In this document: positions 21,149 through 33,239 of the stretch, in pieces | Numbering within the stretch: position 1 is the stretch's first letter | How the letters are laid out: the number at the start of each line of letters is the position of its first letter | NCBI GenBank assembly: GCA_905221605.1 | Contig: CAJNDS010002442.1 | Span: 218,501-282,500 of the forward strand | Origin: Symbiodinium natans | Taxonomy: Eukaryota > Sar > Dinophyceae > Suessiales > Symbiodiniaceae | Reading direction: 5' to 3' | Length of the DNA: 64,000 nucleotides | Made by a program: the position numbers and the translations under genes | The notes under the pieces: model-generated | Databases searched by the model: none | What the model was told of the DNA's origin: nothing | What the model saw: the letters and a program-made list of their open reading frames with translations, nothing else

Positions 21149-23560
21149 ATTTTTCTTTTTGCTCTTACCACCTTTCTTGGCGTCTTTGCTTGTCTCCTGT
21201 CCAGGTACTGGCATGGTATGCGGGCAAAGTCTGTACCGTCCAAGAAAAGCAATTTGGTCGGCCCGGCTCCTGAGGTTTTTTGGGCTTGGGCTCGTCGTCA
21301 TCGTCTCGCTCTTTGGGTTCGAGCCATACCACCGGATGCCTGTCACGTGGTGTCTCGTCAATCATCATGCACAACAATCGGGGAGCACAAAGCAAGGTAC
21401 CCCCCACCCCCGCCCCTCCCGTTACCCGACCCCCCGGCCCCCTACCCTCCCCTATCCTCCACCTCCCCTGCCCTCCAAAAAGCTAGCTTTCCTGGAAGTG
21501 GCGAGGTTGCCCTGCCAAGGGGTCCCGGCCCAGCGGAAAACTCAAACCACCCCTCCCTATATGGGGACCCTTTAGTTATTTAGTTACGCTTTGGGACACT
21601 TGCTAAGGGCTGCCAACCTGTTCCACATCGGCCACGGAGGCAGGCACATCAGCGTGACAAACAATGTGGTACCTGAGAAGCAGGCTGCTGGCATATGGAA
21701 TCGTGGAGATCTGCAGCGCAAGCCTAGCTTAGGGAGCGGCCAAATATCCAAAGAAACGTGTACAAAAACCTTCGGGTGCAAGAGGAAGGCAGGTGAGCAG
21801 TGAGCACGGGAAGCAGAGACTTTTGCCTCTGCGCCACGAAGCCGTGAACGTAACCAATCACGCCTGGCCAGAAGCAGCCATGAATATCCAAGATGCAAAA
21901 CCAGCAGCTTCGGTGGCCTGAAGTCCAAATGAAGTAGAACTGCATGTTGAAAGCCTGGTCATGCGACGGTCATCTCAGATCAGGGTACCAACACGTGTTG
22001 CCACGGCTCAACTCCAGCCTGCTTCTGGCCCACGAAATCCATGCTGCCCGCTTTCAGCATGGCGTAGAGCTCAAAGACTGCAAGGCAAACATGCCCCGTG
22101 AGGAAAAGCGACAGACACATGAAGTGCCTGCCTCCCACCATGATGTGGCAGCCGTGGGACGCCCGAATGAGGCGCTGTCAGCAAAATCCCTACATCTCTG
22201 TCATGGCGGCTGCCGAGCCAAAAGATGAGGAGACATGAGAAGACACGAGAATGCGTGCAGCTCCCATGTTCCCTGTGCAGTGTCGTCCTTTCCCCACAGC
22301 CCAACACCTTTGGACATCCTCGTCTGCTTCGGACTTGGAGTCGGACACCCACAGGCTCGACATGGGTGGTCACACGTGGTCACTTGCACTCGCCGACAGC
22401 ACCGCTGGCTGTTGCTTTTGAGTTGCAAGGCTTGTTCCTCGTTGCATAAAGGATAACGAGCTACAGCCCAGCTTGTTCATGTCAGACAAGCTCTTGCAGT
22501 GATCAAGAAACATGCAATACGTTCACTTCAACAAGCTGGGCAAACACGAACCCTAGACCCGTCACCTCCCATGCAGACCACGGGCATCATGTGCATACTG
22601 GCGAGAACATACAGAATAACAAGATAAATCTGATAGCAGAGGCTACTGGAACAACATCACGAGACTTGGAACATGCACTTTGCACCTTGATGACAACGCA
22701 ATGTCATCGAAGACCGTCTGGCACGTTGCAAGCAAGACCCTCTTGGCCAAGAGATCTGCAAAGGATTCTCGCACGAAGCACTTCTGAGGGACCGCCTCTG
22801 CCGGTTCTGAGTTGATGGCAACAGCCAATGTCCCAAAGGGTAAGTGCAACCCACGCAGATCGACCTTACGGACCGCAGACACCAGCATGGCAAATGATGC
22901 CAGAATTGCATAGGGCCCTTCATAACCCGACCTCTATGTGCACAAAGTCGCCCTCCTTCAGCATCCTGTCGCCGCCTGGACTGTTGTGCCGGGCAATGCC
23001 AGGCAATGCCGGGCAGGCTGCACGTTCACAGGAGCTTCCCTTTTTCAAACTTTTACGCCCTCTCAGGAACCGCAGCGGTCAGACATGAGACGTGTCAGTT
23101 GCCACACAGTTGCCACAGACATTACAGCCAAGCACCGCGTTCGCGGGATGCTGAAGGCGTGGAGTATACTACACTGCACAGTTGAAAGCGTGCCATACGG
23201 CATCCAATCCACGGGGCTGGAATTCGCATCAATGGCAGAGTTCCAAAGACGGACCGTCACTTTGCATGCCCTCGTGGCAGCTCTAAGGACAGCCGCTTTC
23301 GCCCTCGCCACAAACTATCAAGTTGGCAAATTCAAGAGCGACTCCAAGCTGTCACTTGACCGCGACAGCCATATCCTGGTGAGCGGCTTTGTGTCATTCG
23401 GGTGCAAAAGAACTAGGGGCAGTTTAGGGCCTGGGAATCTAACCTGAGCTGTCGTCCAAGTTATGGACACATGCGCAACCGTCCAAATCAGCTCGGGCTC
23501 AGTGTCTGGGTTGAAGCTGCTGACAACACAGTTTCCTGGAAATTCCATCACAATCTGCAA
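21149..23560 (-). CDS. Putative membrane protein with C-terminal KKxx ER-retrieval signal
   Basis: Minus-strand exons include about 23555-23460 (VVSSFNPDTEPELIWTVAHV), 22880-22690 (HLPFGTLAVAINSEPAEAV...), 22180-22090 (hydrophobic, RHFMCLSLFLTGHVCLA), 22090-22000 (VFELYAMLKAGSMDFVGQK), about 21945 (AFNMQFYFIW) and 21700-21620 (STIPYASSLLLRYHIV). The last coding exon ends at 21149 with ETSKDAKKGGKSKKKN and a stop. KKKN fits the dilysine KKxx pattern of ER membrane proteins. At least two hydrophobic helices are seen. The family is not recognised, and these exons may belong to more than one gene. An acidic, proline-rich stretch (DDDDEPKPKKPQ, about 21300) may precede the tail. Confidence 0.4.
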
Positions 23561-23605
23561 GGACACCTGAGCGCGTGGGATGACTCAGTGTGCGGATGAA
23601 GGGGC

Positions 23606-23622
23606 AGGGGGGGGGGGGGGGG
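23606..23622 (+). repeat. Poly-G run
   Basis: A mononucleotide G tract, in a spacer or intron. Confidence 0.95.
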
Positions 23623-23829
23623 TCCCTTGCCCCAAGACACGGCCACTAGACACTCCGGCGAACAAGTCTGCCCGGGTCGACAACAACTCACTGACTTCCT
23701 ATCCGAGCAGTCAGCAAACCATGATGACCGGGCATGACCAGGCACATTCCAGATTTAGCAGTGCATAACAGTGCGACCTCACACAAACAGACAGCGCTGC
23801 CCGGCCGTGACCCAATTTCATCTTTGCTA

Positions 23830-25870
23830 AGAACCGCCTTTGTCAGGTATTCTGCCACATCGTGTGCAGCCCACGGCCGACATTTGTCCCACTTTCACGA
23901 GGCCTTTCATCTCTTTCACGGTCCAAAGTCCAGTCTGCTCTATGATGCTCCAGGCATGGAACTGTTCGCGCATGGCCAAAGTGCCGCATGCTACATCCAC
24001 ACAACCCCGAACACGGGTTCGTACTTCGACTCTCACCGTCAGTCTGCAAAAGAACTCCAGTCTTCTTGGGTCTTCTTCTCTGGCACGCCCAAAACTGTTA
24101 CGACACAAGTCGAGCCGGGACAGGAAGATTGGATGCATTGGATGCTAGGTAAGCACCTTGCAGATCCAAGGCACCGAGCCCAGCGGTGGTTTCCCCTTGT
24201 CAACTCGCAGAACGTTGGTCCCAACCATAACGAAGTCAGCCTCGAAGTTGTTTGCCTCACCACCATCCCCCACCCCCCCAACAAGGATGCTAACAAGATA
24301 ACTAAGATAACAGATGCTTCACACAAACAGATGCTTGCAAGCCGAGGTGGAGCTTGAAAAACAACCCACCCTGGGTGCGCGGCGTAGCGCACCAGGGCCT
24401 GGGCGATGCCTTCGTTGATGCCTTGTGGGGCAAAGACCTTCGCACGAGAAACCAATATGGGGGTTTCCGAAATTAGGGGTTTCCTTGTTGGGGTCCTTAT
24501 CATAAGGCGATCCTACTATTTTATATAGGTCCCCAATTTTCGTAACCCGCCCAATATGAAAACCGTGAGCACTGGAAGGAGGTGCAAGAGATGGCTGCGA
24601 GGAACTGGGCTGTAAGGAGCTGGCCAGCTTCACAACTCTGTCCTTGAACTTCACCATCTTGCCACTTGGCCATGCCGCAGCATCCTTCATACCTGAGGAC
24701 AGCACTCTAAGATACTCGAAGTCAGCCCCAGGATGGAGGATGCCCGCGGCCACCTTCGAAGATGGAGTCGTACTTTTGGCGGATCGCCTCCGTGACCTTG
24801 CTTTCCTGACGTAGAGTGGAGGGAGAAAATAGGAGAACCCGTTCATCCAACAGCTGTAAACTCTGATTAGTCTAAACCCTATAGAGGCAAGTAGGAAACC
24901 CCAAAAATTGCCCCAACCATCTACTGCCAGGCCTTGGAGTGGGGCTCCAAGTACGGCCGGATGTAGACCACGTGGATCTCGTCTCCTCGCGTGCTAATGT
25001 GAGTGGGCTGAGAGTTCAGGCTTCCCAGTCTGAATGCAGCTTAACCGGTGCTCGAAGAGCATGTCCTGGGCGTGAGAGGCGGAGCGCATCGATGAACGCC
25101 TTCGTGGCTGCTGGGTTCAGGCCAGTGGACACGACAAACTTCGCCTTAGGATCGAGGCCAATGTCTCAACCCCTCCCGCTGAGCCACGTACCCTTCAGCG
25201 AAGCGACGGGCCGCTTCAGTGGCAACTTGCTAGGGTCGGCTTCTTTGAACACCTTGCATCAACTTGCATCCCTCACACCATGTGCTACCATGTTCATCGC
25301 CGTTTGCACGCACAAGCCAATACCAGTAACGCAGCAAGCGTTACAGCATCATGCTGGTTATAGACTAGGTCCTGGCTAAGTCTCCTACACCCAGAGACCA
25401 CTGGTATGCCTCTCGAGCGACTGAGTGACTGGACTACTGAAAATTAATGTAACGGGGCGTACCAGCCTGGGCTTTGGTAAACTTTAGTTGCTTTAGCCAA
25501 TCATTTGCCAAGTGTCAACACAACTGCACTTGCCCCGCTGCATCACCTGTCAGTTTGAGTCATTCCGCTTGCCTGCCTGTTCCTACACCCTTTATAACCC
25601 CTAAACGCACCTTGAACCCTGCATTGAAGGAACTGCAAAAACACAAACACGGACCAGGATAAGTCCTGTAAGAAGCCTCCAGGACGTTCGAGCCAATAAT
25701 GTGCTTGTCTTTGCCTGCACAGTGTTGCACCATGTGCACCGCTTGTCAGCCCGGCGCTCACTGCACATTGCACTGACTGGCCTTTGCGTCCCGCGAAGCC
25801 CATGACGCAGAAACTGGTGCCCTGCTCCTTTATGTCCTTTGGATAGCTCACACGTGCTGTTAAGGCCAGG
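23830..25870 (-). CDS. Universal-stress-protein-like domain protein
   Basis: Minus-strand exons read like a UspA (adenine nucleotide alpha-hydrolase fold) domain. About 25860-25760 has IKEQGTSFCVMGFAGRKG. About 25150-25050 has KFVVSTGLNPAATKAFIDAL. About 24995-24925 has STRGDEIHVVYIRPYLEPHS, the DxIxxVxV strand. About 24805-24750 has KVTEAIRQKYDSIFEG. About 24440-24370 has GINEGIAQALVRYAAHPG. About 24265-24155 has EADFVMVGTNVLRVDKGKP, in the place of the Usp DLIVMGTHGRGG loop, then LGSVPWICK. The usual GxxGxxxxxxS nucleotide loop is not obvious, so ATP binding is uncertain. Usp proteins are soluble stress-response proteins. Coding-like stretches upstream to about 26180 and downstream to 23830 may belong to it. 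Confidence 0.45.
24452..24558. mobile_element. MITE-like element with 8-bp direct repeats
   Basis: An inverted-repeat element is flanked by perfect 8-bp direct repeats CCAATATG (24452-24459 and 24551-24558). The left arm is GGGGTTTCCGAAATTAGGGG; the reverse complement of the right arm is GCGGGTTACGAAAATTGGGG. The interior is AT-rich and non-coding. An 8-bp target-site duplication fits hAT-type transposition. It lies inside an intron of the Usp-like gene. Confidence 0.75.
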
Positions 25871-26517
25871 AGGTGTTCACAAGATGTGTTGTGCAGTCCT
25901 GGCAAAGGAGGACGCCGATCTTTACTCCCGGCGATCGCTCACGAACGCCTGCAAACAGCTGATTGGAATGGCGACCTCTACTCAACCTGTGCTCTCACCA
26001 TGCACACGACGGTGCTGATGAGCAGCTGATCAAGTATCGCTTTGAAACCAAGTACGAGGTGCACTTGGCTTCCGCATCCTTGGTGACATGGCAGCAATGT
26101 CAAACAGAAGGCACTGCCCAAACGCACAATTTCAGAATCAGAGTCCGAGCTTCGGCTTGGATTGCATTTCTCCGCCACTTTGGTGGGAGGTACTCCTGTT
26201 CAGAAGATCTTGCACAAGCAAACAACTGCCTCGGAGTAGCCCACCACCAGCCTTTGTGTTGTCGTAATAGTGGACCTCGCGTCGCTTCTAAGGGCGGGTG
26301 AGGAACTCGGGGATTTAAGGAGTCACAAGGAACCCTGAGGCAGTGGCAATAAGAAGATCTGTCTCACGGTCGTTTTGGGTGAAGCCATGGAGGACCCATT
26401 CAAAGGCGCTGGAAGACTGGCAGGTGCCACAGAAGAAAACTGACAAAAAAAATACGCAGGGACTCATCTTTCGCATGACAGGCCAGGGTCTCTGACAATC
26501 CCCCCCAATTCAGTACT

Positions 26518-26572
26518 AGGGGTGTCCGAACACCAAAACGAAGGGCACCCCCCCCTGTTTTCGGAAACCCCC
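26518..26572. mobile_element. Short inverted-repeat element, TTTCCGAAA family
   Basis: AGGGGTGTCCGAACACC pairs with the reverse complement of the right end, AGGGGTTTCCGAAAACA, about 55 bp overall. It is probably a shortened or decayed relative of the 24.46-kb element. Confidence 0.5.
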
Positions 26573-26896
26573 TCGCGAGCGCCGTCACTACTCTTTCCTT
26601 GCTGCGGAGTCGGGTTTTAGCTCTTCGCCTGGTCCGAGCCATCCAGGCTCACCAAGACTCGAATACGCTGATGCAGCAGCTCATCGATCCTTAGCGATCA
26701 CCAGCTAAGCAGCTATCACAGCCAATTTCTGCGCTCTTGTGTGTTGGATGTGTTGGTTACGTATATAAAGCTGAGGGAAGCTGCTTCTCGCAATCGATCC
26801 ACCCTGCATGCTCCATTGCTGCGGGTCCCGGTGGCGTGTTCTGCGTCTTGTTCGTGTCAATCAGTCAAGTGCTGACAGTCTTCTCGCACTCGCAGT

Positions 26897-27585
26897 TTGC
26901 TCACTTGCACGGATGAGTTGACTTTCAGCTGTCTCGAGCATCAAATTCTGCTTGCATGTCAAATTTCCAAACGACTTCGGGTATGGGAAGGGATTCGAAT
27001 GGAGACCCTGACATCCCTCATTCAACCCTTCATAAGGAACACTTGCAAGACTGAAGCCAGCGAAGCCGCCTGGACGTTCCTGCCAAGGATCCTGAAGGCA
27101 TCTGAAATCATCTGCAAGCTGAAAGCCAAAGCTGACCCAAGAGTTCTGCAATGCGCGAAATCGACCTCGTCGCGGGCTCTGGAGCAGCGAGTGGTTGTCA
27201 TCAGTCGCCTGGGCTCAAAAGCCAACGCTCGACATCAAACCTTGACAAAGAAAAACCTCGGCTGCAAACCACGGTCGGCGATGGTCTTTCGCATGAACCT
27301 CTGCGGTCGGTGGGATCTATTCAGACAACGCGCGCTTTCCAGAACACACACACTCGCGCAGCGAGCGCCCGACTCCAATCTGCATTTGCGGTCGCGAGGA
27401 GCCTGGAACCAAAACCAAGTACTTTGAGAGCGCAGAGAATCGGAATCGCATCCAAAGATCCCTTTGGCATTCCAGCTTCACAGCGTAAGCAGATAGAGAC
27501 CCCGACAGATGCGCTCCAGCCGAAGGCTCCAGCGGTAGATGCACCCCTTGCGATTCAGTGCAACTATATATGTTGTTTGCGTTGA
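26897..27585 (+). CDS. Two overlapping plus-strand open frames, doubtful
   Basis: Frames of 176 and 144 codons overlap in different phases (26897-27427 and 27151-27585). They could be one gene with a frame change, or chance. The minus strand here also reads as a good exon (27160-27025), and all other genes are on the minus strand, so I prefer that alternative. No domain is recognised. Confidence 0.15.
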
Positions 27586-29700
27586 TATTTAAGACTCGGC
27601 CGGCCACCTACGAGGAGAAACCATGTGGGGGGAAACGTCATTTTTCCCACTTAGACACGGTTGCGGGAAATCAAACAGGTGTTTGGGAGGCCTGTCGACC
27701 TGCAAAGAGCCCACAATTTGATGAACAGCAGCCTTCGATACTCGGTACTCGTCTCGTACTTGCCTATGTTTGCCAATGATCCTCATCCGGGCCTTGAAGA
27801 GCTTCAGCGTCCCAGCGATTGGAACTGCCCAGTGGAGTTCCTTCTGAGAGCTTCTTGAGAGTGCGGCTCAATGCTTTGCTCAACTGCCGCTTGTTGTCAG
27901 AACTACTGGAAGTTAGGAGACATTCAGAATAGGTTGCCAACGCCTTGAAGTCACCGACTTTTGTCGCGATTTCATGCTCCTCCCCGCCTTGGCCACATCT
28001 ACATCGAAGCACCCGGGAAAAATCCGAAAGCAAGCCTGTGGACTTGTGCGGGCCACCCGGGGCCACGGCTGACTTCAAACTCTCTTTGGAAGTCTCTTGC
28101 AGCCTGCCCTGAGCACACCCGGACTGCTCGGCAGAAAATCAGACCAAGCGATGACAGGCGCGCACATGCAAACGGGGGCCGCTGTCGAGGCAGAGAAGGG
28201 ATCTCCTCAGGAACCCCCGCAGATTGGCAAACCCCCCCCTCGTTTGACTCCCTTGGACCCTTTGCTGGCCTGACGGAATGCCTCGAGCATGTCCTGTCAG
28301 GCGTATGCTCTCTGATGCTGCTCTGATGGTCTGTGGCCCTGGACCTGGGCAGAAAAAGAAGGCTATGCGTGTGCGGCCTCCTCTGTGCGCTCAGGCGCCC
28401 GGCGTAGCTGACCATAGACTTTGGGTCGCCCCTGGCAGATTGGATCGGCTGTTTGCTGTCGCAAGTTGTGCGACCCCGCAGTAGCGCACACTGGTACTGG
28501 CGGCATGTCCGGTGCAATCTAAAGGTACAGTACCCACCTCAGAATGCATGTAGCGCAGATCCCAGCCGCCATCTGCCATGGCGTGGAAAGCTGACCGACA
28601 AAAACTCTTGGGATCGACATTGGATACTGCTGATCTGTGCGGAGTTCAATTCTCGAAAAACCTGTGGACAAAAGCTTGATTGACAATGCTAGCTGCTGAT
28701 GTCCATCGAGCCAATGGGCTTGGGGCTTCTCGACGTGCATCCCACCATGGGCACTACAGTCACTACATCGCGCGTCCATGCTCAAACGCTTTTCAATGTT
28801 CACACCCCCGCGCGGCTATTCGCTCGCCATGGGCTCTCATCGACCATGGAAACGCCTCGAGTTCACAGCTGACTCACAAGTCTAGCTGGACATCTCACCA
28901 ACAGACAAGAGAAACAAGAGTGCCTCTGAGAAAGTGGAAGATGGTGAGACATGGTAGACATCGTGGACTGCCGTGACTGCCGTGACTGCTGTGACAGCCG
29001 TACACCGTAAGCACCAAATGATGAGAAGGCACACACCGCTCAAAGTCTTGAGAGAGAAAGCCTCTGCTTTTGGCGCCTCTGCTTGGTCATCTGGGGCCCC
29101 TGCAGCTCCCGTCCGGCCCGATTCCTCGTGCGGCAAAGCGAAGCGAACCCGAAGCGAACCAGAGGTGAGCGCGATGTGAACGCGATGTCTGAACGCGATG
29201 AGAAAAGGGCGGGGGGGGGGGGGGGGGGTAATTTCGCATGCCATGGCCGTCATGCTACCGTCATGGCCCTGCCTGAGGGCGGCGATCCGAAGGGACTGTC
29301 CCAGCTCCCAAAGCCACCAAACCCTGCAGCATGGCGCAGCAATGTGCACCACGAAAGGCATCGCATGCCACTGGCAGATATTGACACCTTGAAGCACTCG
29401 CAGGCCTGGTGTTGGCGCGGAGGGGCTGGGAGTGCTGCGCAACGACAGAAGCGCCTGAAAGCGTCTGCATCCGGATGAAATCTTCTTGCGCACTTGTTGC
29501 GGAAGCTCCGGGCCTTCTGAAGAGCTTGCAGCTCGCGCCTCTCCAAGTCCAAGTGGGCCTGCTCTGCTTTGGCCTGGCTCCAGGCTGTGACCCGGCATGA
29601 GATAGCCGGCCGTTATGCAACCCGACCTGCCCCTGGACCTCGAGCGTCGCTTGCTGTAGAGCCCGGCTCTGTCCCTGTGCGCGCCACACGTGCTGACAAG
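27025..29700 (-). CDS. Coiled-coil protein gene, uncharacterised
   Basis: Minus-strand exons with helical, charged composition: about 29690-29640 (ALQQATLEVQGQVG), 29580-29480 (AKAEQAHLDLERRELQALQK), 27985-27860 (EEHEIATKVGDFKALATYSE...NKRQLSKALSRTLKKLSE), 27815-27680 (FKARMRIIGKHRQVRDEYRV...) and 27160-27025 (GSALAFSLQMISDAFRILGR). No named domain is recognised; the pattern is that of a scaffold or ciliary coiled-coil protein. Exon ends are approximate and more than one gene is possible. The 289-codon uninterrupted frame at 29751-28882 runs through a poly-G tract in another phase and is not taken as real. Confidence 0.4.
29208..29228 (+). repeat. Poly-G run
   Basis: A long mononucleotide G tract, interrupted once by C near its start, in a probable intron of the coiled-coil gene. 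Confidence 0.95.
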
Positions 29701-29899
29701 GCCCAGGGTTTGCAGTGGTTGTGTTCTGCTGGAGACATGAATCGAATTCAACTTGGGGGGGTGCAGTTTCTTGTGAGGCTACCTGAGACTACTGCAAAGT
29801 TTCAGTTTTGCTTGTCTCCGCCATGTGCTCTCTTCGCCGGCAGGGCTAGAAACATGGCCAGCACGAGAGTGGAACGACCTTCCGCCACTTTCCGCGACC

Positions 29900-32227
29900 T
29901 CAAACAATCATGGACACCCCTTCATGTCGTGGGTTCTGCGGTAAGCAAAGGGAGTAGAAGTCCCAGTGCTCGCGAAAGAAGGAGCAACCAGGCCACGAAT
30001 TGTTGGCGAAAGACACAACGGCCGGAGTGCTGCTAATGTTCAGCAAAGTTGTCATCGGCCCGTGGGCGTCCCAAGCTGGCCAGGGAGGCAAACCCTCAAC
30101 CCCCAGCTCGGCACTCTTTCCATTGGGGTTGCCAAACTTGGCAAAGTTTGTCCAATATTTCATCATCCACTGTGACACTTGCGCCTTTGGCCCATTTGGC
30201 CCAGCATATGAGTCCAGAGTTCCGAAGATGTAGGGTATCTCATCACCGTGGAGGACCAGTCCCATACTGCTGGTTTCTGAGAACTTGTAAACATACGCAG
30301 GAGATCCGTGCAAAGCCGAGGATGTTGCCAGCCACTGTGCTGTGCACGAGTAGCTGAAGTCTGTCTCGCAAGATTGCGCTGCGTTGAAGTATTCAGACAT
30401 CCACCACGCTTTGCCGGACTTTTGCGGCTGGAATATGCCATCCAAAGTTTGCACACGTTCTTCTCCATAGAGGTTGGAGTAGTACGACTGCATGGATTCT
30501 TGCGACATGGTCGCCATAGCAAAAGGGTACCCCGCCACAAACATGGCCCCATCATTCAGATTGAAACCAGCAATGATCGGCGTGTCCTCGGAACAAGCAG
30601 AGGCCTGCCTACGCCTGCACGACACATGTACATGTCCACCTTGTGCATGAGAGCTGGTTGGTAACCTTTGGCCGATATAACTGATATAACTACTACCTGA
30701 ACTCCTAGGGCTTTCTCCAATTGACACGGTCTAGTAACTAGACAAAAGCGCGTTCCAAGCAGCCGGGCGAAGGCTGCCAGACTGAGCCAGTTCCAAAGGT
30801 GTCCCCCTTACCAGCACACCATCCACCACGGGAGCCCAGGTGCAAGCGTCCTTGCAGGGTACAGCCTCCACTGCTTCTGCCACCACAGTTTGGCTCGCCG
30901 ACACGATGCAAGACAGGATCGTGGAAGCGTTGGAGCACTTCGAAGTCGAGACAACCTTCTGGAAGTTCGCATGTGCGCCGCTCAGCGTCACGTAGGTCCA
31001 GAAAGAGCCGCTGCCGCTCTCCATGATCCCTCGCTGGTAGAAGGGCCATGCCTCCTCCACACCCAGCAACAAGCTGACAGAACCAGCTCCCGAGGACTCT
31101 CCGAAGATGGTCACCTTGTTGGGGTCCCCACCAAAGGAGGCGATGTTCTCCTGCACCCACTCCAGCGCAGCGACGGTGTCCAGGAGGCCGTAGTTGCCTG
31201 TCGAGCCCCGTGGATCTCGCGACCGCAGAATGGCATCGCCCAGGAAGCCAAAGACCCCAAGCCGATATTGGATGGACACAACCACGACATCCTCTTGCGC
31301 GGCCAGGGCAGATCCGTTGTACTCCGGGTCCGAGGCAGATCCGCTAACGTAGCACCCGCCATGGATCCAGACCATGACTGCTCTGGACCCCGTGGTGGCC
31401 GGGGTCCACACGTTCAGCGTCAAGCAGTCCTCAGTGTAGCCGTAACACTCTCCCCGCGTGTAGCCCTTGCAGTTTCTGGGGTCGGCAGCATAGTAGTCGA
31501 AGGCCTGTGTGCACGCAGGGCCAAAAGCTGTGGCCTGAAACACATGGCTCCACTGCGGCATCTTTTGAGGCGATGCCCAACGGAGGATGCCAACTGGAGG
31601 CTGCGCAAAGGGGATGCCCAAAAACGTCTGCACTCCAACACCAGCTAAGCCCTGCACTGGACCGGACGTTGTATACACGATGCCCGTGCTGCCCATCAAT
31701 CTCTGCGCTGGCGCGCTCGGGGCCCTCGGGGCCTTTGGGGTGCGTTTCACAACAGGGGGCCCAGACTCGACTTGTTCGGGGAACTCTTCAAAGAATCCAG
31801 GGTCAAGCCTGGGAACTGAGCACGACTCAAAGCAAAACCCAGGCCCGGGTTTTATGGACATATCCGCCGGTGTGCAGTGCTGGCCCCAGATGCACCCGGC
31901 AGCCTTGCAGCTATCAGCATCCTGCATGAAGCATTCGTCAGCCCACCTACACTGTCGGCCATCCCAAAAGCACTTGTTGCGAGTGTCATCCCAACCAGCC
32001 GAAAAGCCTCCGGTGGTTAGTTCGGTGTGGCAGCTCTCGCGTGGTCGCTGGTCACAGGGCATCTCAGGCACACAGTGTTCGGCTGGCACATCCCAGACAC
32101 ATCCATGCTGATGCCGAAATGCAAGGCACTCGCTGATACTGCGGTGCTGCCCGCACTGGCTCTCTGCAGTGTCCAAGGCATCCAGCACTTGCACCACCGT
32201 GTGCACGAGCAACAAGGCATATTTCAT
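29900..32227 (-). CDS. Secreted carboxylesterase (COesterase family) with an N-terminal Cys-rich domain
   Basis: Two long exons, 32227 to about 30740 and about 30610 to 29900 (stop), encode a type-B carboxylesterase of roughly 730 residues. Met 32227 starts a weak signal peptide (MKYALLLVHTVVQVLDALD). Next is a Cys-rich segment of about 110 residues with three CxW-type units, then the esterase domain. The esterase part shows FLGIPFAQPPVG, EDCLTLNVW, the oxyanion loop HGG, the nucleophile GESSGAGSVS and the His motif HGDEIPYIFG. The acidic triad position aligns with GFNLNDGAMF, so Asp appears where Glu is usual. Family members hydrolyse carboxylic esters; the substrate is unknown. The donor near 30740 is GT-like. 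A coding exon of about 1.5 kb is strikingly long beside the tiny exons of neighbouring genes. Confidence 0.93.
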
Positions 32228-32658
32228 GGCTGACCCTAGAACCTGTATGCTCGATTGGAAACTCTTGCACTACCAACGGTGCATTCGGTGTTGTTGAGAT
32301 CTGTTGCAACTGTTACATGCATGAGGGTATGAGCCTTGCTATCTCCAGCCAAAGCCTCTACGGCAATGCTGCAGCCCAGCCACGCCCACTGGCCATCCCC
32401 AACTTGCACTTTCAGCAGTGGGGGTCGCCTCCATGTTGAAGCTTGCAAGCTCCAGCCTCGCAATGGATCCTTCCAGCACCTGCTCCAGCTTGCTGCCCTC
32501 ACTCTAAGACTCTAATCCAGCTTCGATCGCCTCTGAGTCACGCGTATACTCTTCCCGCAGTCGTTGAAGGAAGACGGCCTTCCAGCCACATGCTCCAGTC
32601 CCAACTTACTCCGACTTCAGCATAGCACGAAGACAGCACGAAGACAGCACAAAGACCG

Positions 32659-32702
32659 CCCTAAACCCTAGGCCCCAAACCCTAAGCCCTAAGTCCTAAG
32701 CC
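32659..32702 (-). repeat. Interstitial CCCTAAA-like array
   Basis: CCCTAAACCCTAGGCCCCAAACCCTAAGCCCTAAGTCCTAAG-type degenerate telomere units, just upstream of the esterase gene. Confidence 0.75.
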
Positions 32703-32844
32703 CGAGTGCCCCTGCCTCGTCCTGTCGCTTCTTCGCCCCGGAGCTGAGGACTGCATTCTCCTGGTACAGCCTGCCATGCCTCGGCTGCGACGGGCTTGTC
32801 CCAAGGCCCAAGCTTCCGAATGGCTGCGCGATTCATGATGACAG

Positions 32845-33200
32845 TACTAACAATAATAATAACAATCATAACAATAGGAAGAATAATAAGAACAATAAGA
32901 AAAACAAGAATAATAACAACAACAATAATAATCAGAAAGTAATCAAAATATCAGAATAAGAAAAATGAAACCAATAAGAAGAAGAAGAAGAATAACAATA
33001 ATAATACTAATAGAATAGTTGTAATGGCAATAATCATAAGAATAATAGTAAGAAAAATATTCATAATCGTAATAATACTAAGAATAACAATAATATGAAT
33101 TATAGTTAGAATAATAATAACAACAATAATAATGATAATGATGAAAATACTACTGGTAGTAAGAATACTAATTAAAAGTACGAAGAAGAAGAAGAATGCT
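32845..33200. repeat. A-rich AAT/AAC/AAG low-complexity tract
   Basis: About 350 bp of interrupted AAT, AAC, AAG and ATG trinucleotides (AATAATAATAACAATC and so on), far more A/T-rich than its surroundings. No gene. Confidence 0.9.
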
Positions 33201-33239
33201 CTACAATCTACGAGCTCTATAGTGAGGGTCAAGTGGCTC

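Noticed and set aside
26755-26772. TATATAAA box upstream of the plus-strand frames at 26.9 kb
   Set aside because: Dinoflagellate promoters are not known to rely on TATA boxes, and the plus-strand frames are themselves doubtful.
28882-29751. 289-codon minus-strand open frame, among the longest in the window
   Set aside because: It runs through a poly-G tract and repeated TGACTGC units. A different frame of the same region gives better helical exon-like sequence (AKAEQAHLDLERRELQALQK).
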